From contig JAFDUB010000049.1 in the NCBI GenBank assembly GCA_019594025.1, positions 1-11,747 on the forward strand: a stretch of DNA of 11,747 nt, in the 5' to 3' direction. The position numbers and the translations under genes are program-made. The DNA comes from Thermoplasmata archaeon. Lineage in GTDB: Archaea > Thermoplasmatota > Thermoplasmata > Halarchaeoplasmatales > Halarchaeoplasmataceae. This document shows, one piece after another, positions 1 to 5,773 of the stretch. The notes below the pieces were generated by a model. The model saw nothing but the letters and a program-made list of their open reading frames with translations, made no database searches and had not been told where the DNA came from. How positions within the stretch are numbered: the stretch's first letter is position 1; each line of letters starts with the position of its first letter.

Positions 1-55
1 CTATAGCTATGTAAAAAATGGGAAAAAACAGAAAAATATAAGGAATAAAAGCAAC

Positions 56-391
56 ATGAGAGCAATTCATGCTCAAATAAGGCTCGAAAATAGCTCTTGC
101 CCTTCAAACCCTGTTTTTAGAAGGGTTAATCGAAATCCTCTTAAGAAATTGGGCGTGACCGTTTTATTGATCACTGAATCCTATGATGAAGGTGGTAAGT
201 ATGGAAGGTATGGGGAGGATTTCCTTTCAGACGGGATAATCTATCTTAAGTATCACAATGTGAGTGAAACTGAAATACAGTTATGGATGCGGTGCGTTAA
301 GATGAGACAGGTTGACCACACCAAAAACTACTATGCACTGTTACACGAAGACGGGCATTTCCAGATAGCTAGGGTAATCTCCGAGAGATGA
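56..391 (+). CDS. C-terminal fragment of a KaiC/RadA-like RecA-superfamily ATPase
   Basis: The segment from GVTVLLITE to the end (KMRQVDHTKNYYALL, then FQIARVISER) matches the C-terminal half of archaeal KaiC/RadA-like ATPases: the strand after Walker B, a loop ending in LSDGIIYL, and a terminal strand pair. At 111 residues it is about half the usual single-domain length of roughly 230, and no Walker A is present. At the expected Walker B position (usually IDSIxA) the sequence reads MRAIHA, so the aspartate is missing. The frame stays open back to base 2, so the gene may continue beyond the window, but bases 1-55 encode a Lys/Asn-rich stretch that does not look like the family. It is either a partial gene or a remnant with a decayed 5' end. 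It is convergent with the division gene, 10 bases apart. Family assignment is fairly safe; the ATG at 56 is only nominal. Confidence 0.55.
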   Translation: MRAIHAQIRLENSSCPSNPVFRRVNRNPLKKLGVTVLLITESYDEGGKYGRYGEDFLSDGIIYLKYHNVSETEIQLWMRCVKMRQVDHTKNYYALLHEDGHFQIARVISER

Positions 392-401
392 AAAGGTGTT
401 T

Positions 402-782
402 TTAGAAAGGTTTGATCTTCTTTCTATCTATACCTATTCTAGAAGGTGTCACCGCTATGAAGTTTTGTCCTACCGCAGCTACATCCCCAGATACATCGTT
501 TGCAACAGCCGTTAATTCGTTATGTACCCTTTTCAAAGCATCCTGATTACCCGCTATGCTTTCCGTATCGACCAAGAGTATGTTTCCGTTGTACAACTCA
601 TCTGTCATATTACGGATATCCTCGTAACGATGAATTTCGGCGACCTTTATAACCGTGTCAGTCTCCTCACTAATATCAACCGATTCCATCAATTCCCCTA
701 GGTCTATGTACTCCTCTGAGCCCAAGCGTTCGCCTTTTATACTCCTTTTAGAGGTTTTTCTTTTGAAGAAGTCTCCGATCAT
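402..782 (-). CDS. sepF: SepF-type cell division protein
   Basis: This 126-residue protein has the single DUF552/SepF fold: an N-terminal basic stretch (MIGDFFKRKTSKR), a variable acidic linker, then the conserved core with AEIHRYEDIRNMTDELYNGN, ILLVDTESIAGN, KRVHNELTAVANDVSGDVA and a terminal strand ending VTPSRIGIDRKKI. Known archaeal SepF binds FtsZ and tethers the division ring to the membrane through a short N-terminal amphipathic segment; MIGDFFKRK could fill that role. I chose the ATG at 782 because it gives this membrane-binding start and has GGATGTGA just upstream. A GTG at 791 would add three residues (MKC). No ftsZ is in the window. The gene ends 10 bases from the convergent ATPase fragment and has its own promoter. 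Confidence 0.88.
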   Translation of the reverse strand: MIGDFFKRKTSKRSIKGERLGSEEYIDLGELMESVDISEETDTVIKVAEIHRYEDIRNMTDELYNGNILLVDTESIAGNQDALKRVHNELTAVANDVSGDVAAVGQNFIAVTPSRIGIDRKKIKPF

Positions 783-804
783 GCACTTCACATCCTACGG
801 GTAG

Positions 805-828
805 ATGTTGGATGCAACATAAAAATGT
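805..828 (-). promoter_or_regulatory. sepF promoter: TATA-like box with adjoining inverted repeat
   Basis: Read on the minus strand, ACATTTTTAT (about 819-828) is a TATA-like box roughly 40 bases before the chosen sepF ATG, which allows a leader of about 15-20 bases. Directly against it lies an inverted repeat ATGTTG-GATG-CAACAT (805-820), covering the stretch between the box and the expected transcription start. That is where an archaeal repressor would block polymerase recruitment. The repeat is seen directly; its operator role is inference. Confidence 0.4.
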
Positions 829-909
829 ATCGGATGAAAGAGCTGTTTTTCCGCATTTTAGAGACATTTTATGTACATCTACACAAGAATCGTCAGACGA
901 ATTGCTCAA

Positions 910-922
910 AATGTCGGACATT
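910..922. repeat. 13-base perfect palindrome in the sepF/tRNA intergenic region
   Basis: AATGTC-G-GACATT is perfectly palindromic. It sits in the 258-base gap between sepF (leftward) and tRNA-Gly (rightward), about 130 bases upstream of both. I see no gene in 783-1040; apart from the promoters and this palindrome it is AT-rich spacer. It could be a binding site or chance. Confidence 0.35.
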
Positions 923-1004
923 ACAGCTTCCGACCCCTTCCTATTTTAACATCGAGGTTTATTTTAAGAAGACGACCAAAAGGCGCAGGACAGGTCCAAA
1001 ATGA

Positions 1005-1022
1005 TTAATATTAGTATAGTTA
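1005..1022 (+). promoter_or_regulatory. TATA-like box for tRNA-Gly
   Basis: ATTAATATTAGTATAGTTA ends about 20 bases before the first base of the mature tRNA, the right distance for an archaeal TATA box driving a tRNA with a short 5' leader. Two overlapping candidate boxes (ATTAATATT and TAGTATAG) are present and cannot be separated by eye. Confidence 0.5.
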
Positions 1023-1040
1023 TTCTCCCTCCCGTAAACA

Positions 1041-1114
1041 GCAGGCGTGATCCAGTCTGGTTAGGATTAAGGCCTTCCAAGCCTTCTGCCCGGGTTCGAA
1101 TCCCGGCGCCTGCA
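1041..1114 (+). tRNA. tRNA-Gly (anticodon UCC)
   Basis: A full cloverleaf can be drawn by hand. The acceptor stem is GCAGGCG with CGCCTGC. The D stem is ATCC with GGAT around AGTCTGGTTA. The anticodon stem is AAGGC with GCCTT around loop CTTCCAA, giving anticodon TCC. A four-base variable loop follows, then T stem CCGGG with CCCGG around TTCGAAT. The discriminator base is A (1114). No intron is present and CCA is not encoded, so CCA is added after transcription. Its 3' end is repeated twice downstream (see the repeat entry). Confidence 0.95.
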
Positions 1115-1120
1115 TTTTTT
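1115..1120 (+). terminator. T-run terminator after tRNA-Gly
   Basis: Six T residues follow the discriminator base directly. Archaeal RNA polymerase terminates at such T-tracts, and the position right after the mature tRNA end fits. Confidence 0.55.
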
Positions 1121-1136
1121 ACAGGGATGAGAACTC

Positions 1137-1190
1137 GTTCGACGAACAAAATAATATTTTATTTTGTGAGCTTTTAGAATCTACGATTCT
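1137..1190. repeat. Cluster of three hairpin-forming palindromes
   Basis: Three perfect inverted repeats follow one another. GTTCG-A-CGAAC is at 1137-1147. A 22-base AT-rich palindrome is at 1146-1167, with nine-base arms ACAAAATAA and TTATTTTGT around TATT. AGAATC-TAC-GATTCT is at 1176-1190. They fill most of the interval between tRNA-end copies 1 and 2. The AT-rich one carries T-runs on both strands and could act as a bidirectional terminator between the tRNA and the leftward asparagine synthetase gene. Confidence 0.5.
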
Positions 1191-1206
1191 GAATGGATCC
1201 CGGCGC

Positions 1207-1307
1207 CTGCACTTTCGGTGTGGAAAGTGTAGCAGCGGAGCGAAACGCTGGACCAACGTCCACCTCTCACTCGTGAACGTAGTGAGTTCCAGCGTCTGCA
1301 CTTTTTT
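1207..1307 (+). ncRNA. Possible structured RNA or hairpin element between tRNA-end copies 2 and 3
   Basis: This 100-base stretch folds well by hand. CTGCACTTTC (1207-1216) pairs with GAAAGTGTAG (1223-1232) as a 10-bp stem containing one G-U. The same segment AAAGTGTAG (1224-1232) can instead pair with CTGCACTTT (1296-1304), closing a three-armed structure. The inner arms are CAGCG/CGCTG (1233-1237 with 1246-1250), GGAC/GTCC (around 1250-1261, sharing one base with the previous arm) and CTCACT/AGTGAG (1266-1271 with 1281-1286). A T-run (1302-1307) follows. The pairing is seen directly; transcription and function are unknown. It could equally be a palindromic repeat element at DNA level, and strand is not certain. 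Confidence 0.3.
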
Positions 1308-1356
1308 GAAGGCGTGTGACGTCCTCTGTTTACTTATCCGCTTATGATTTTACCTT

Positions 1357-2277
1357 CTATAGTCCGATAGTTCCAGGCATCTTTGGGAATAAACACGTAT
1401 CTTTAATATCGTTAAGCCCGCAGACGAATCTAGTCATACGTTCCAAACCGATACCGAAGCCAGCAGAGGAAGGTAACCCCTTTTCAGCAAATTCGAGGTA
1501 CAGTTTGAATTCCTCCAGTTCCAGTTCCTGCTCGTTCATCCTGCCAACTATTCTCTTCGGATCGAATTCTCGCTCCCCGCCTGACAAAGCTTCTCCAAAC
1601 CCTTCCGGATATATCAGGTCCATGTCCATAAGTATACCGGGTCTAGAAGGGTCCTCCCGATCGTAGAACTCCCTCTCATCCGAGGGAAAATCGATTATCC
1701 AGAACGGTTGTTGTTTCTCGTGAGAAAGGACCTCTTCGAAGATTCGTCCGTATTTGTTGTAAGCATGATGATACTTGATTTTCTCGAAAGGTGGTTTTGG
1801 AATATTGAGCTCTCTATCGAAATAATCCAGTTCCTCCTTACATTTATCTTTTACATGGTTTAGCACATGGGTAACCAGTTCCTCCACGATAGTGAGAATA
1901 TCGTCCCTGGTAGCTCCCGCTACTTCCAGGTCAAGTTGTGTGAATTCGACTAGGTGTTTGCCGGTATCCGCAAGCTCCACGGGCTCAAGCCTGACGTTGG
2001 GGGAGAACACAAAAACCTTATCCAGGGCAAGAAGTGAAATCTGTTTATGCAGTATCATACTCTTTGTTAGCTGATATCGACCTTTGTAGTACTCGAATCC
2101 CGCCTTACCGGTGGAATGGTGCAGAGGATCGGTCTCAGGGGAGATTATAACTGGAGAGATCTCAGTAAATCCGTTATTGCGTAGATAGTTACCCATTGCC
2201 TCTCTTATACAGCTTTTTACGTTTATTGCATTCTTCAGTCTTTCTTCCGAGTACCTATCGTAGCACCCTTTTTTCAT
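1357..2277 (-). CDS. Archaeal asparagine synthetase of the AsnRS-like type (class II aaRS paralogue)
   Basis: This 306-residue protein is a class II aminoacyl-tRNA synthetase catalytic core without the N-terminal anticodon-binding OB domain. Motif 1 lies near residues 33-50 (NNGFTEISPVIISP). Motif 2 spans about 91-118 (FSPNVRLEPVELADTGKHLV, then EFTQLDLE). Motif 3 is GFGIGLER at 273-280. AsnRS and AspRS are normally about 430 residues; the length and the SPNVRLEP...DTGKHLVEF signature fit the archaeal AsnRS-related asparagine synthetase studied in Pyrococcus abyssi, which makes asparagine from aspartate, ammonia and ATP through aspartyl-adenylate. The ATG at 2277 is preceded by a TATA-like box at leaderless distance. 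The gene is divergent from metG. A tRNA-charging role is unlikely without an anticodon domain. It should not be confused with bacterial AsnA, although it shares that fold. Confidence 0.85.
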   Translation of the reverse strand: MKKGCYDRYSEERLKNAINVKSCIREAMGNYLRNNGFTEISPVIISPETDPLHHSTGKAGFEYYKGRYQLTKSMILHKQISLLALDKVFVFSPNVRLEPVELADTGKHLVEFTQLDLEVAGATRDDILTIVEELVTHVLNHVKDKCKEELDYFDRELNIPKPPFEKIKYHHAYNKYGRIFEEVLSHEKQQPFWIIDFPSDEREFYDREDPSRPGILMDMDLIYPEGFGEALSGGEREFDPKRIVGRMNEQELELEEFKLYLEFAEKGLPSSAGFGIGLERMTRFVCGLNDIKDTCLFPKMPGTIGL

Positions 2278-2298
2278 GGAAATAATCGAGTGTTATTT

Positions 2299-2337
2299 TA
2301 ATATAAATCATTTTCGTAATCCGTATCCTTATTATAG
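2299..2337. promoter_or_regulatory. Divergent promoters for the asparagine synthetase gene and metG
   Basis: The 81-base gap holds two TATA-like boxes facing opposite ways. TTAATATAAATC (about 2299-2309) reads GATTTATATTAA on the minus strand and centres about 27 bases before the synthetase ATG. TTATTATAG (2329-2337) centres about 25 bases before the metG ATG. Both distances place the transcription start at or next to the start codon, so both messages are probably leaderless. This also explains the absence of a Shine-Dalgarno sequence before either gene. Confidence 0.6.
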
Positions 2338-2358
2338 ATGAATTAATTTTGGTATAGC

Positions 2359-4551
2359 ATGAGACGAGTAATGATTGGTGTCGCATGGCCCTACGCTAAC
2401 GGGCCTATCCACATAGGACAGGTGGGCGGTTGTTACCTACCTCCGGATATATTTAGAAAATATCATATATTGGGGGGGAACAAGGTGTTGATGGTATCAG
2501 GTTCGGACCAACACGGTACGCCGGTAACGGTGCAGGCGGAAAAAGAGGGGCTGAGTGCCAAGGAATTGGCGGAGAAGTATCACAAAATAAACACAAAGGC
2601 AATCAACGATCTTGGTATAGAGTTTGATTTATTTACTTATACAATGCATCCCAAACATAAGGAAGTTGCCAGGGATATGTTCAAGACCCTCTACGAAAAA
2701 GATCACATTTATTTAGATGTCATGGAAACCTTTTACTGTACTCATTGTGACCGTTTCTTACCCGATAGGTACGTAACCGGCAACTGCCCTCGCTGTGGCG
2801 CCGAGGAGATAAAGGGTGACCAGTGTGACGAATGCGGCCTGCTTTTGGACCCTCAAAACCTACACGAGCCAAGATGTATGTTTTGTGACGCTGCTCCCGA
2901 ACTAAAGGAAAGCGAGCACTTCTTCTTACGCCTTTCTCACTTTCAAGATAAGCTGGAAAAATACCTAGAAGATAAAGACTTCTGGAAAAGTCACGTGCTA
3001 AACTTCACGAAAGGTTGGCTCAAGGAAGGTTTGAACGACCGACCGATTTCTAGAGATATGAAATGGGGTATTTCGGTTCCAGTTGAAGGCTACGAAGAAA
3101 AGAAAATATACGTATGGTTCGAGGCGGTTATAGGTTACTTTTCCACCTCGATCCAGTGGGCTGAGGCAAACGATAAAGATTGGACCGAATTCTGGAAAAA
3201 TCCGGAATGCAAACACTATTATTTCTTAGGGAAGGATAACATCCCCTTCCACACCATAATATGGCCGTCCATGCTGATGGGCTACGACGAAGAGTTGAAC
3301 TTACCTTACAACGTACCCGCCAACCAGTACATGAAGTTCGAGGGAAAGCAGTTCTCCACCAGCCGTGGGGTGATAGTTTCCATGCCCGACGTTCTAGAGA
3401 TGTTCGATCCAGACGCGATACGTTACTACATATCCTCCGTCATGCCGGAACTTAGGGACACAAACTTCTCCTGGGATGATTTGGTGGAGAAGAACAACTC
3501 TGAGTTGGTTGGTAACCTTGGAAACTTCATACATAGGGTCCTTTCCTTCACCCATCAGAACTTCGGTAAAGTTCCGTCTATCGGTGAGATAGATGAAAGG
3601 GACCAAGAAGTTTTGGTTCAAATAGAAAGAACTGTTAAGAAGGTTTCCAACTGTTTAGAGCGATGCCGTTTCAAGGACGGTTTAAAAAAGATACTGGAAC
3701 TCTCTCGTGAGGGAAACCGATATTTCAACGACCGAGCTCCCTGGGTAGAGATAAAAGAAAATCGTGAACGATGTGCTACCACACTCAACGTCTCTTTAAG
3801 GATTGTTAAGGCCCTATCCGTGATAGCGACTCCATATCTACCCCACTCCATGGACGAACTTTCGGGATATCTCGGTCAACACCAGGACTGGCATGAGCGC
3901 AGGTGGGAAGATGCAGTGGTTCCGCTTCAAGAGGGCGCCGAGTTGGATGAACCAAAACCTCTCTACAAGAACATAGATATGGACGAGTTGTTCCCGGGTA
4001 AAAAGATACTTTCCTCGCTGAATGCACTAGATCTACGTGTGGGCGAGATAACCGAGGTCAAAGAACATCCGAACGCCGATAAGCTGTACGTTATAGAAGT
4101 GAACCTAGGAGATGAAAAGCGTACGTTGGTGGCCGGGCTAAAACCCTACTATAAAAAAGACGAATTGAAGGGAAAGAAAGGAGTCGTGGTAGCCAATCTA
4201 GAACCTGCCAAACTGCGTGGGATAGAGTCCCAAGGCATGATATTGGCTGCAGAGGGAGACGGTACTGTATCCATCCTACGCTCCAAAGCTGAACCCGGCA
4301 CTCAGGTAGAAGGCACAGTCAAAGGGGTCGAACAGATAGCTTTCAAAGAGTTTCTCAAGTACGAGTTTTTGGTAGGTGAGTACGCCGACGGGAAGATAAA
4401 GGCCGGCGAGGTATTTGAGCCTGTAGATAAAGAGGACTACTCCGAGCCTGTTGTCGCATACATCAAAGACGACAAGGCACTGGTATTCAAAGACGAAATC
4501 GGTCCGTTGTATTTAGATCGAAAGATACCTCCTGGAAGTAAGGTTAAGTGA
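2359..4551 (+). CDS. metG: Methionyl-tRNA synthetase with C-terminal tRNA-binding domain
   Basis: This 730-residue class I synthetase charges tRNA-Met for initiation and elongation. The Rossmann core opens with PYANGPIHIGQ, where the HIGH signature reads HIGQ (18-21). Four CxxC pairs (Cys127/130, 143/146, 156/159, 173/176) form the two-zinc knuckle insert typical of archaeal enzymes. The KMSKS loop reads QFSTSRG (331-337). The helical anticodon-binding domain follows (motif W around PWVEIKENRERC). An EMAP/Trbp111-type tRNA-binding domain starts at LDLRVGEI (about 557), with HPNADKLYV and LEPAKLRGIESQGMIL. About 65 further residues (VGEYADGKIKAG to the end) extend beyond the usual domain limit. 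The ATG at 2359 fits the leaderless promoter. A decayed copy of the 3' part of this gene lies at 5443-5671. Confidence 0.95.
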   Translation: MRRVMIGVAWPYANGPIHIGQVGGCYLPPDIFRKYHILGGNKVLMVSGSDQHGTPVTVQAEKEGLSAKELAEKYHKINTKAINDLGIEFDLFTYTMHPKHKEVARDMFKTLYEKDHIYLDVMETFYCTHCDRFLPDRYVTGNCPRCGAEEIKGDQCDECGLLLDPQNLHEPRCMFCDAAPELKESEHFFLRLSHFQDKLEKYLEDKDFWKSHVLNFTKGWLKEGLNDRPISRDMKWGISVPVEGYEEKKIYVWFEAVIGYFSTSIQWAEANDKDWTEFWKNPECKHYYFLGKDNIPFHTIIWPSMLMGYDEELNLPYNVPANQYMKFEGKQFSTSRGVIVSMPDVLEMFDPDAIRYYISSVMPELRDTNFSWDDLVEKNNSELVGNLGNFIHRVLSFTHQNFGKVPSIGEIDERDQEVLVQIERTVKKVSNCLERCRFKDGLKKILELSREGNRYFNDRAPWVEIKENRERCATTLNVSLRIVKALSVIATPYLPHSMDELSGYLGQHQDWHERRWEDAVVPLQEGAELDEPKPLYKNIDMDELFPGKKILSSLNALDLRVGEITEVKEHPNADKLYVIEVNLGDEKRTLVAGLKPYYKKDELKGKKGVVVANLEPAKLRGIESQGMILAAEGDGTVSILRSKAEPGTQVEGTVKGVEQIAFKEFLKYEFLVGEYADGKIKAGEVFEPVDKEDYSEPVVAYIKDDKALVFKDEIGPLYLDRKIPPGSKVK

Positions 4552-4558
4552 TGTTAAT

Positions 4559-4577
4559 GGATAAAATAATTATCTAA
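4559..4577 (+). repeat. Duplicated metG downstream sequence, copy 1
   Basis: GGATAAAATAATTATCTAA, just after the metG stop, matches 5679-5697 (GGATAAAATACATATCTAA) at 17 of 19 positions. The second site lies at the same place after the metG remnant. This shows that the spacer between metG and moaE was duplicated together with the genes. Confidence 0.8.
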
Positions 4578-4635
4578 GATCTTTGCTGAAAGGATTTGTA
4601 TCATCAAGTTGAAATAACCATGAAGAGAGATAAAG

Positions 4636-4807
4636 ATGGAAGATTAATAGTTAGTGATGAGGACTTTGAAATTGAAGGAAACAGTTGCTGACGATCGACA
4701 TGGTTCTGTAGTTACAGTTATAGGTATCGGTGAAGGTGAGGGATGAGGCTCTACTTAATTTTGAGATCTCAGACGTCCTGATTGAACACCGCTTCGGTGA
4801 ACTTCGC
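4636..4807 (+). pseudogene. Decayed second copy of moaE
   Basis: The stretch starting GATAAAGATGGAAG follows the intact moaE at 5774 closely: TTAGTGATGAGGACTTTGAA, GTTGCTGACGATCG, CTGTAGTTAC and CACCGCTTCGGTGAACTTCG all recur. It cannot be translated. A stop falls three codons after the ATG, a small length change follows GAAATTGAAGG, and roughly 100 bases corresponding to the middle of moaE are missing between GGTGAAGGTGAG and GGATGAGGCTC. Homology fades after 4807, before the catalytic lysine segment. It is one half of a reciprocal-decay duplication with the metG remnant. Bases 4808-4920 show no recognisable gene. Confidence 0.85.
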
Positions 4808-4921
4808 TTCCTATGGCCAAGCTGAAAGGAGTTTAGTGCCTAGCTTTCTACCATTACATTCTAAGTAACGGTGGAAGCGGACAACGACCGACACCGCCTC
4901 TAAAATAAGTTATCGTAGTAA

Positions 4922-4947
4922 AACATATATATCTATAATATATTTAT
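4922..4947 (+). promoter_or_regulatory. AT-rich promoter of the small membrane protein
   Basis: ACATATATATC (about 4922-4932) and TAATATATTTA (about 4937-4947) are strong TATA-like boxes upstream of the ATG at 4964. The first leaves room for a leader of about 10-15 bases that carries a GGGGTT possible ribosome-binding site. The membrane protein therefore seems to have its own promoter rather than relying on metG. Confidence 0.45.
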
Positions 4948-4963
4948 CACTCGGGGTTAGAAT

Positions 4964-5398
4964 ATGAGGAAAGAATTAACAAATAATGAGGAAGCGGGAT
5001 TGATTGGTATAGCGGGTGGAGTACTGATGCTTCTTGCGGGTGTGACAGGTGCAGCTGCTTGGGCAAATATCGGAGAGATGGCCATATCAATAACGGGACA
5101 AGAATCCTTGGGGATAATCTTCCAGGTATTGGTTCTTATAGGGTCTATGGGTGGTTTAGTCGTGATCATAGGAGGATTGATGATCCTCGAAAAAATAATG
5201 AAAGGAGACCATAAAGTACGGATCACCCTTGCAAAGATTTTGATAACCATCGGAGCAGGTTTCGGACTCATCGGATTGATAATATTCCTAGTTGTTACCT
5301 TCATGGGTGACGACCCGGCTGGCGTATTCTTAGCTGCCCTAGGACTTGGATTCTTCGGCCTAGTGTTATCCATAGTTTCGACACAAAAGGCTGTGTAA
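4964..5398 (+). CDS. Small four-helix membrane protein, function unknown
   Basis: I do not recognise a family. The 144-residue protein has a short acidic N-terminus (MRKELTNNEE) and four hydrophobic segments at about 11-33 (AGLIGIAGGVLMLLAGVTGA), 52-75 (IIFQVLVLIGSMGGLVVIIG), 87-111 (AKILITIGAGFGLIGLIIFL) and 118-138 (GVFLAALGLGFFGLVLSIVS). The glycine-rich helices, the basic loop EKIMKGDHKVR between helices 2 and 3, and the lack of charged residues inside helices suggest a compact integral membrane protein without an obvious catalytic site. It sits between the decayed moaE and the decayed metG end, and is itself intact with a clean promoter. It was therefore either carried by the duplicated segment or inserted later. 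It is probably a real gene, because its reading frame survives between two wrecked ones. Confidence 0.75.
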   Translation: MRKELTNNEEAGLIGIAGGVLMLLAGVTGAAAWANIGEMAISITGQESLGIIFQVLVLIGSMGGLVVIIGGLMILEKIMKGDHKVRITLAKILITIGAGFGLIGLIIFLVVTFMGDDPAGVFLAALGLGFFGLVLSIVSTQKAV

Positions 5399-5442
5399 AA
5401 ACTATGCACCGCGGGATCCCAGGCGAGCCATATCAATTCCAT

Positions 5443-5671
5443 GGGGTCGTAGTAGCCGATCTAGAGACTGCGTGGAATAGAGGCCAAAGGCATGATCTTC
5501 GCTGCCGAGGAAAAATTCAAGGCTGGAGACACATTTGAATCTGTAAAACAGGAGGAGCACTCTGGAACGGTGGTCGCCTACATTTAAGATGACAAAGCAT
5601 CGATAGTTAAGGACTAAGTCGGTCCATTGTACTTAGATAGGAAAATATCTCCAGGAAGCTCCGTAAAGTAG
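5443..5671 (+). pseudogene. Decayed copy of the metG 3' end
   Basis: The stretch matches the last ~370 bases of metG: GGGTCGTAGTAGCCGATCTA, GCGTGGAATAGAGGCC, AAGGCATGATCTTCGCTGC, then ATTCAAGGCTGGAGACAC and CGGTCCATTGTACTTAGATA up to GTAAAGTAG at the old stop. About 130 bases are missing after GCTGCCGAGG. Two in-frame stops interrupt the tail (ACATTTAAGATG and GGACTAAGTC). No upstream synthetase core is present. Only the tRNA-binding domain and the tail extension were ever in this copy, or only they survive. Bases 5399-5442, between the membrane gene and this remnant, hold nothing recognisable. Confidence 0.85.
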
Positions 5672-5678
5672 CGTTCTT

Positions 5679-5697
5679 GGATAAAATACATATCTAA
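5679..5697 (+). repeat. Duplicated metG downstream sequence, copy 2
   Basis: This is the partner of 4559-4577 and starts 7 bases after the ruined metG stop. The rest of the spacer to moaE (5698-5761) has diverged more from copy 1. Confidence 0.8.
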
Positions 5698-5773
5698 CAT
5701 GTTTCCTCAACATAGTTGTAGTGTTAATCAAAAGAGATCATAGTCAAGAGAGAACCCTATTGGAGCGATAAAG

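Larger units (their letters stand above)
1100..1307 (+). repeat. Three direct copies of the tRNA-Gly 3' end (att-like)
   Basis: Copy 1 is the tRNA itself: ATCCCGGCGCCTGCA at 1100-1114. Copy 2 at 1197-1211 repeats those 15 bases exactly and continues CTTT. Copy 3 at 1287-1300 is degenerate (TTCCAGCGTCTGCA) and continues CTTTTTT. The spacing is 97 and roughly 90 bases. Duplicated tRNA 3' ends are the classic footprint of integrases that insert at tRNA genes and restore the tRNA end. No integrase is visible, and each interval is too short to hold one, so these may be scars of lost elements or a short tRNA-end-derived repeat. Confidence 0.6.

Noticed and set aside
964..1301. Two minus-strand open frames (about 60 residues each) across the tRNA-Gly and hairpin region
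   Set aside because: They run antisense through the tRNA and the palindromes, have no family resemblance and no promoter logic.
1224..1304. A second, degenerate tRNA gene between the tRNA-end repeats
   Set aside because: The fold is three-armed, but arm lengths, loops and conserved tRNA bases (T-loop TTCGAAT, U33, D-loop GG) are absent.
1100..1307. CRISPR-like repeat array
   Set aside because: Only three imperfect repeats, 14-15 bases long with spacers over 75 bases, all explained as tRNA 3' ends; no cas genes are present.
4957..5442. A 161-residue minus-strand frame opposite the small membrane protein
   Set aside because: It is the antisense shadow of a convincing four-helix protein that has its own promoter; the shadow is Pro/Ile-rich with no domain.
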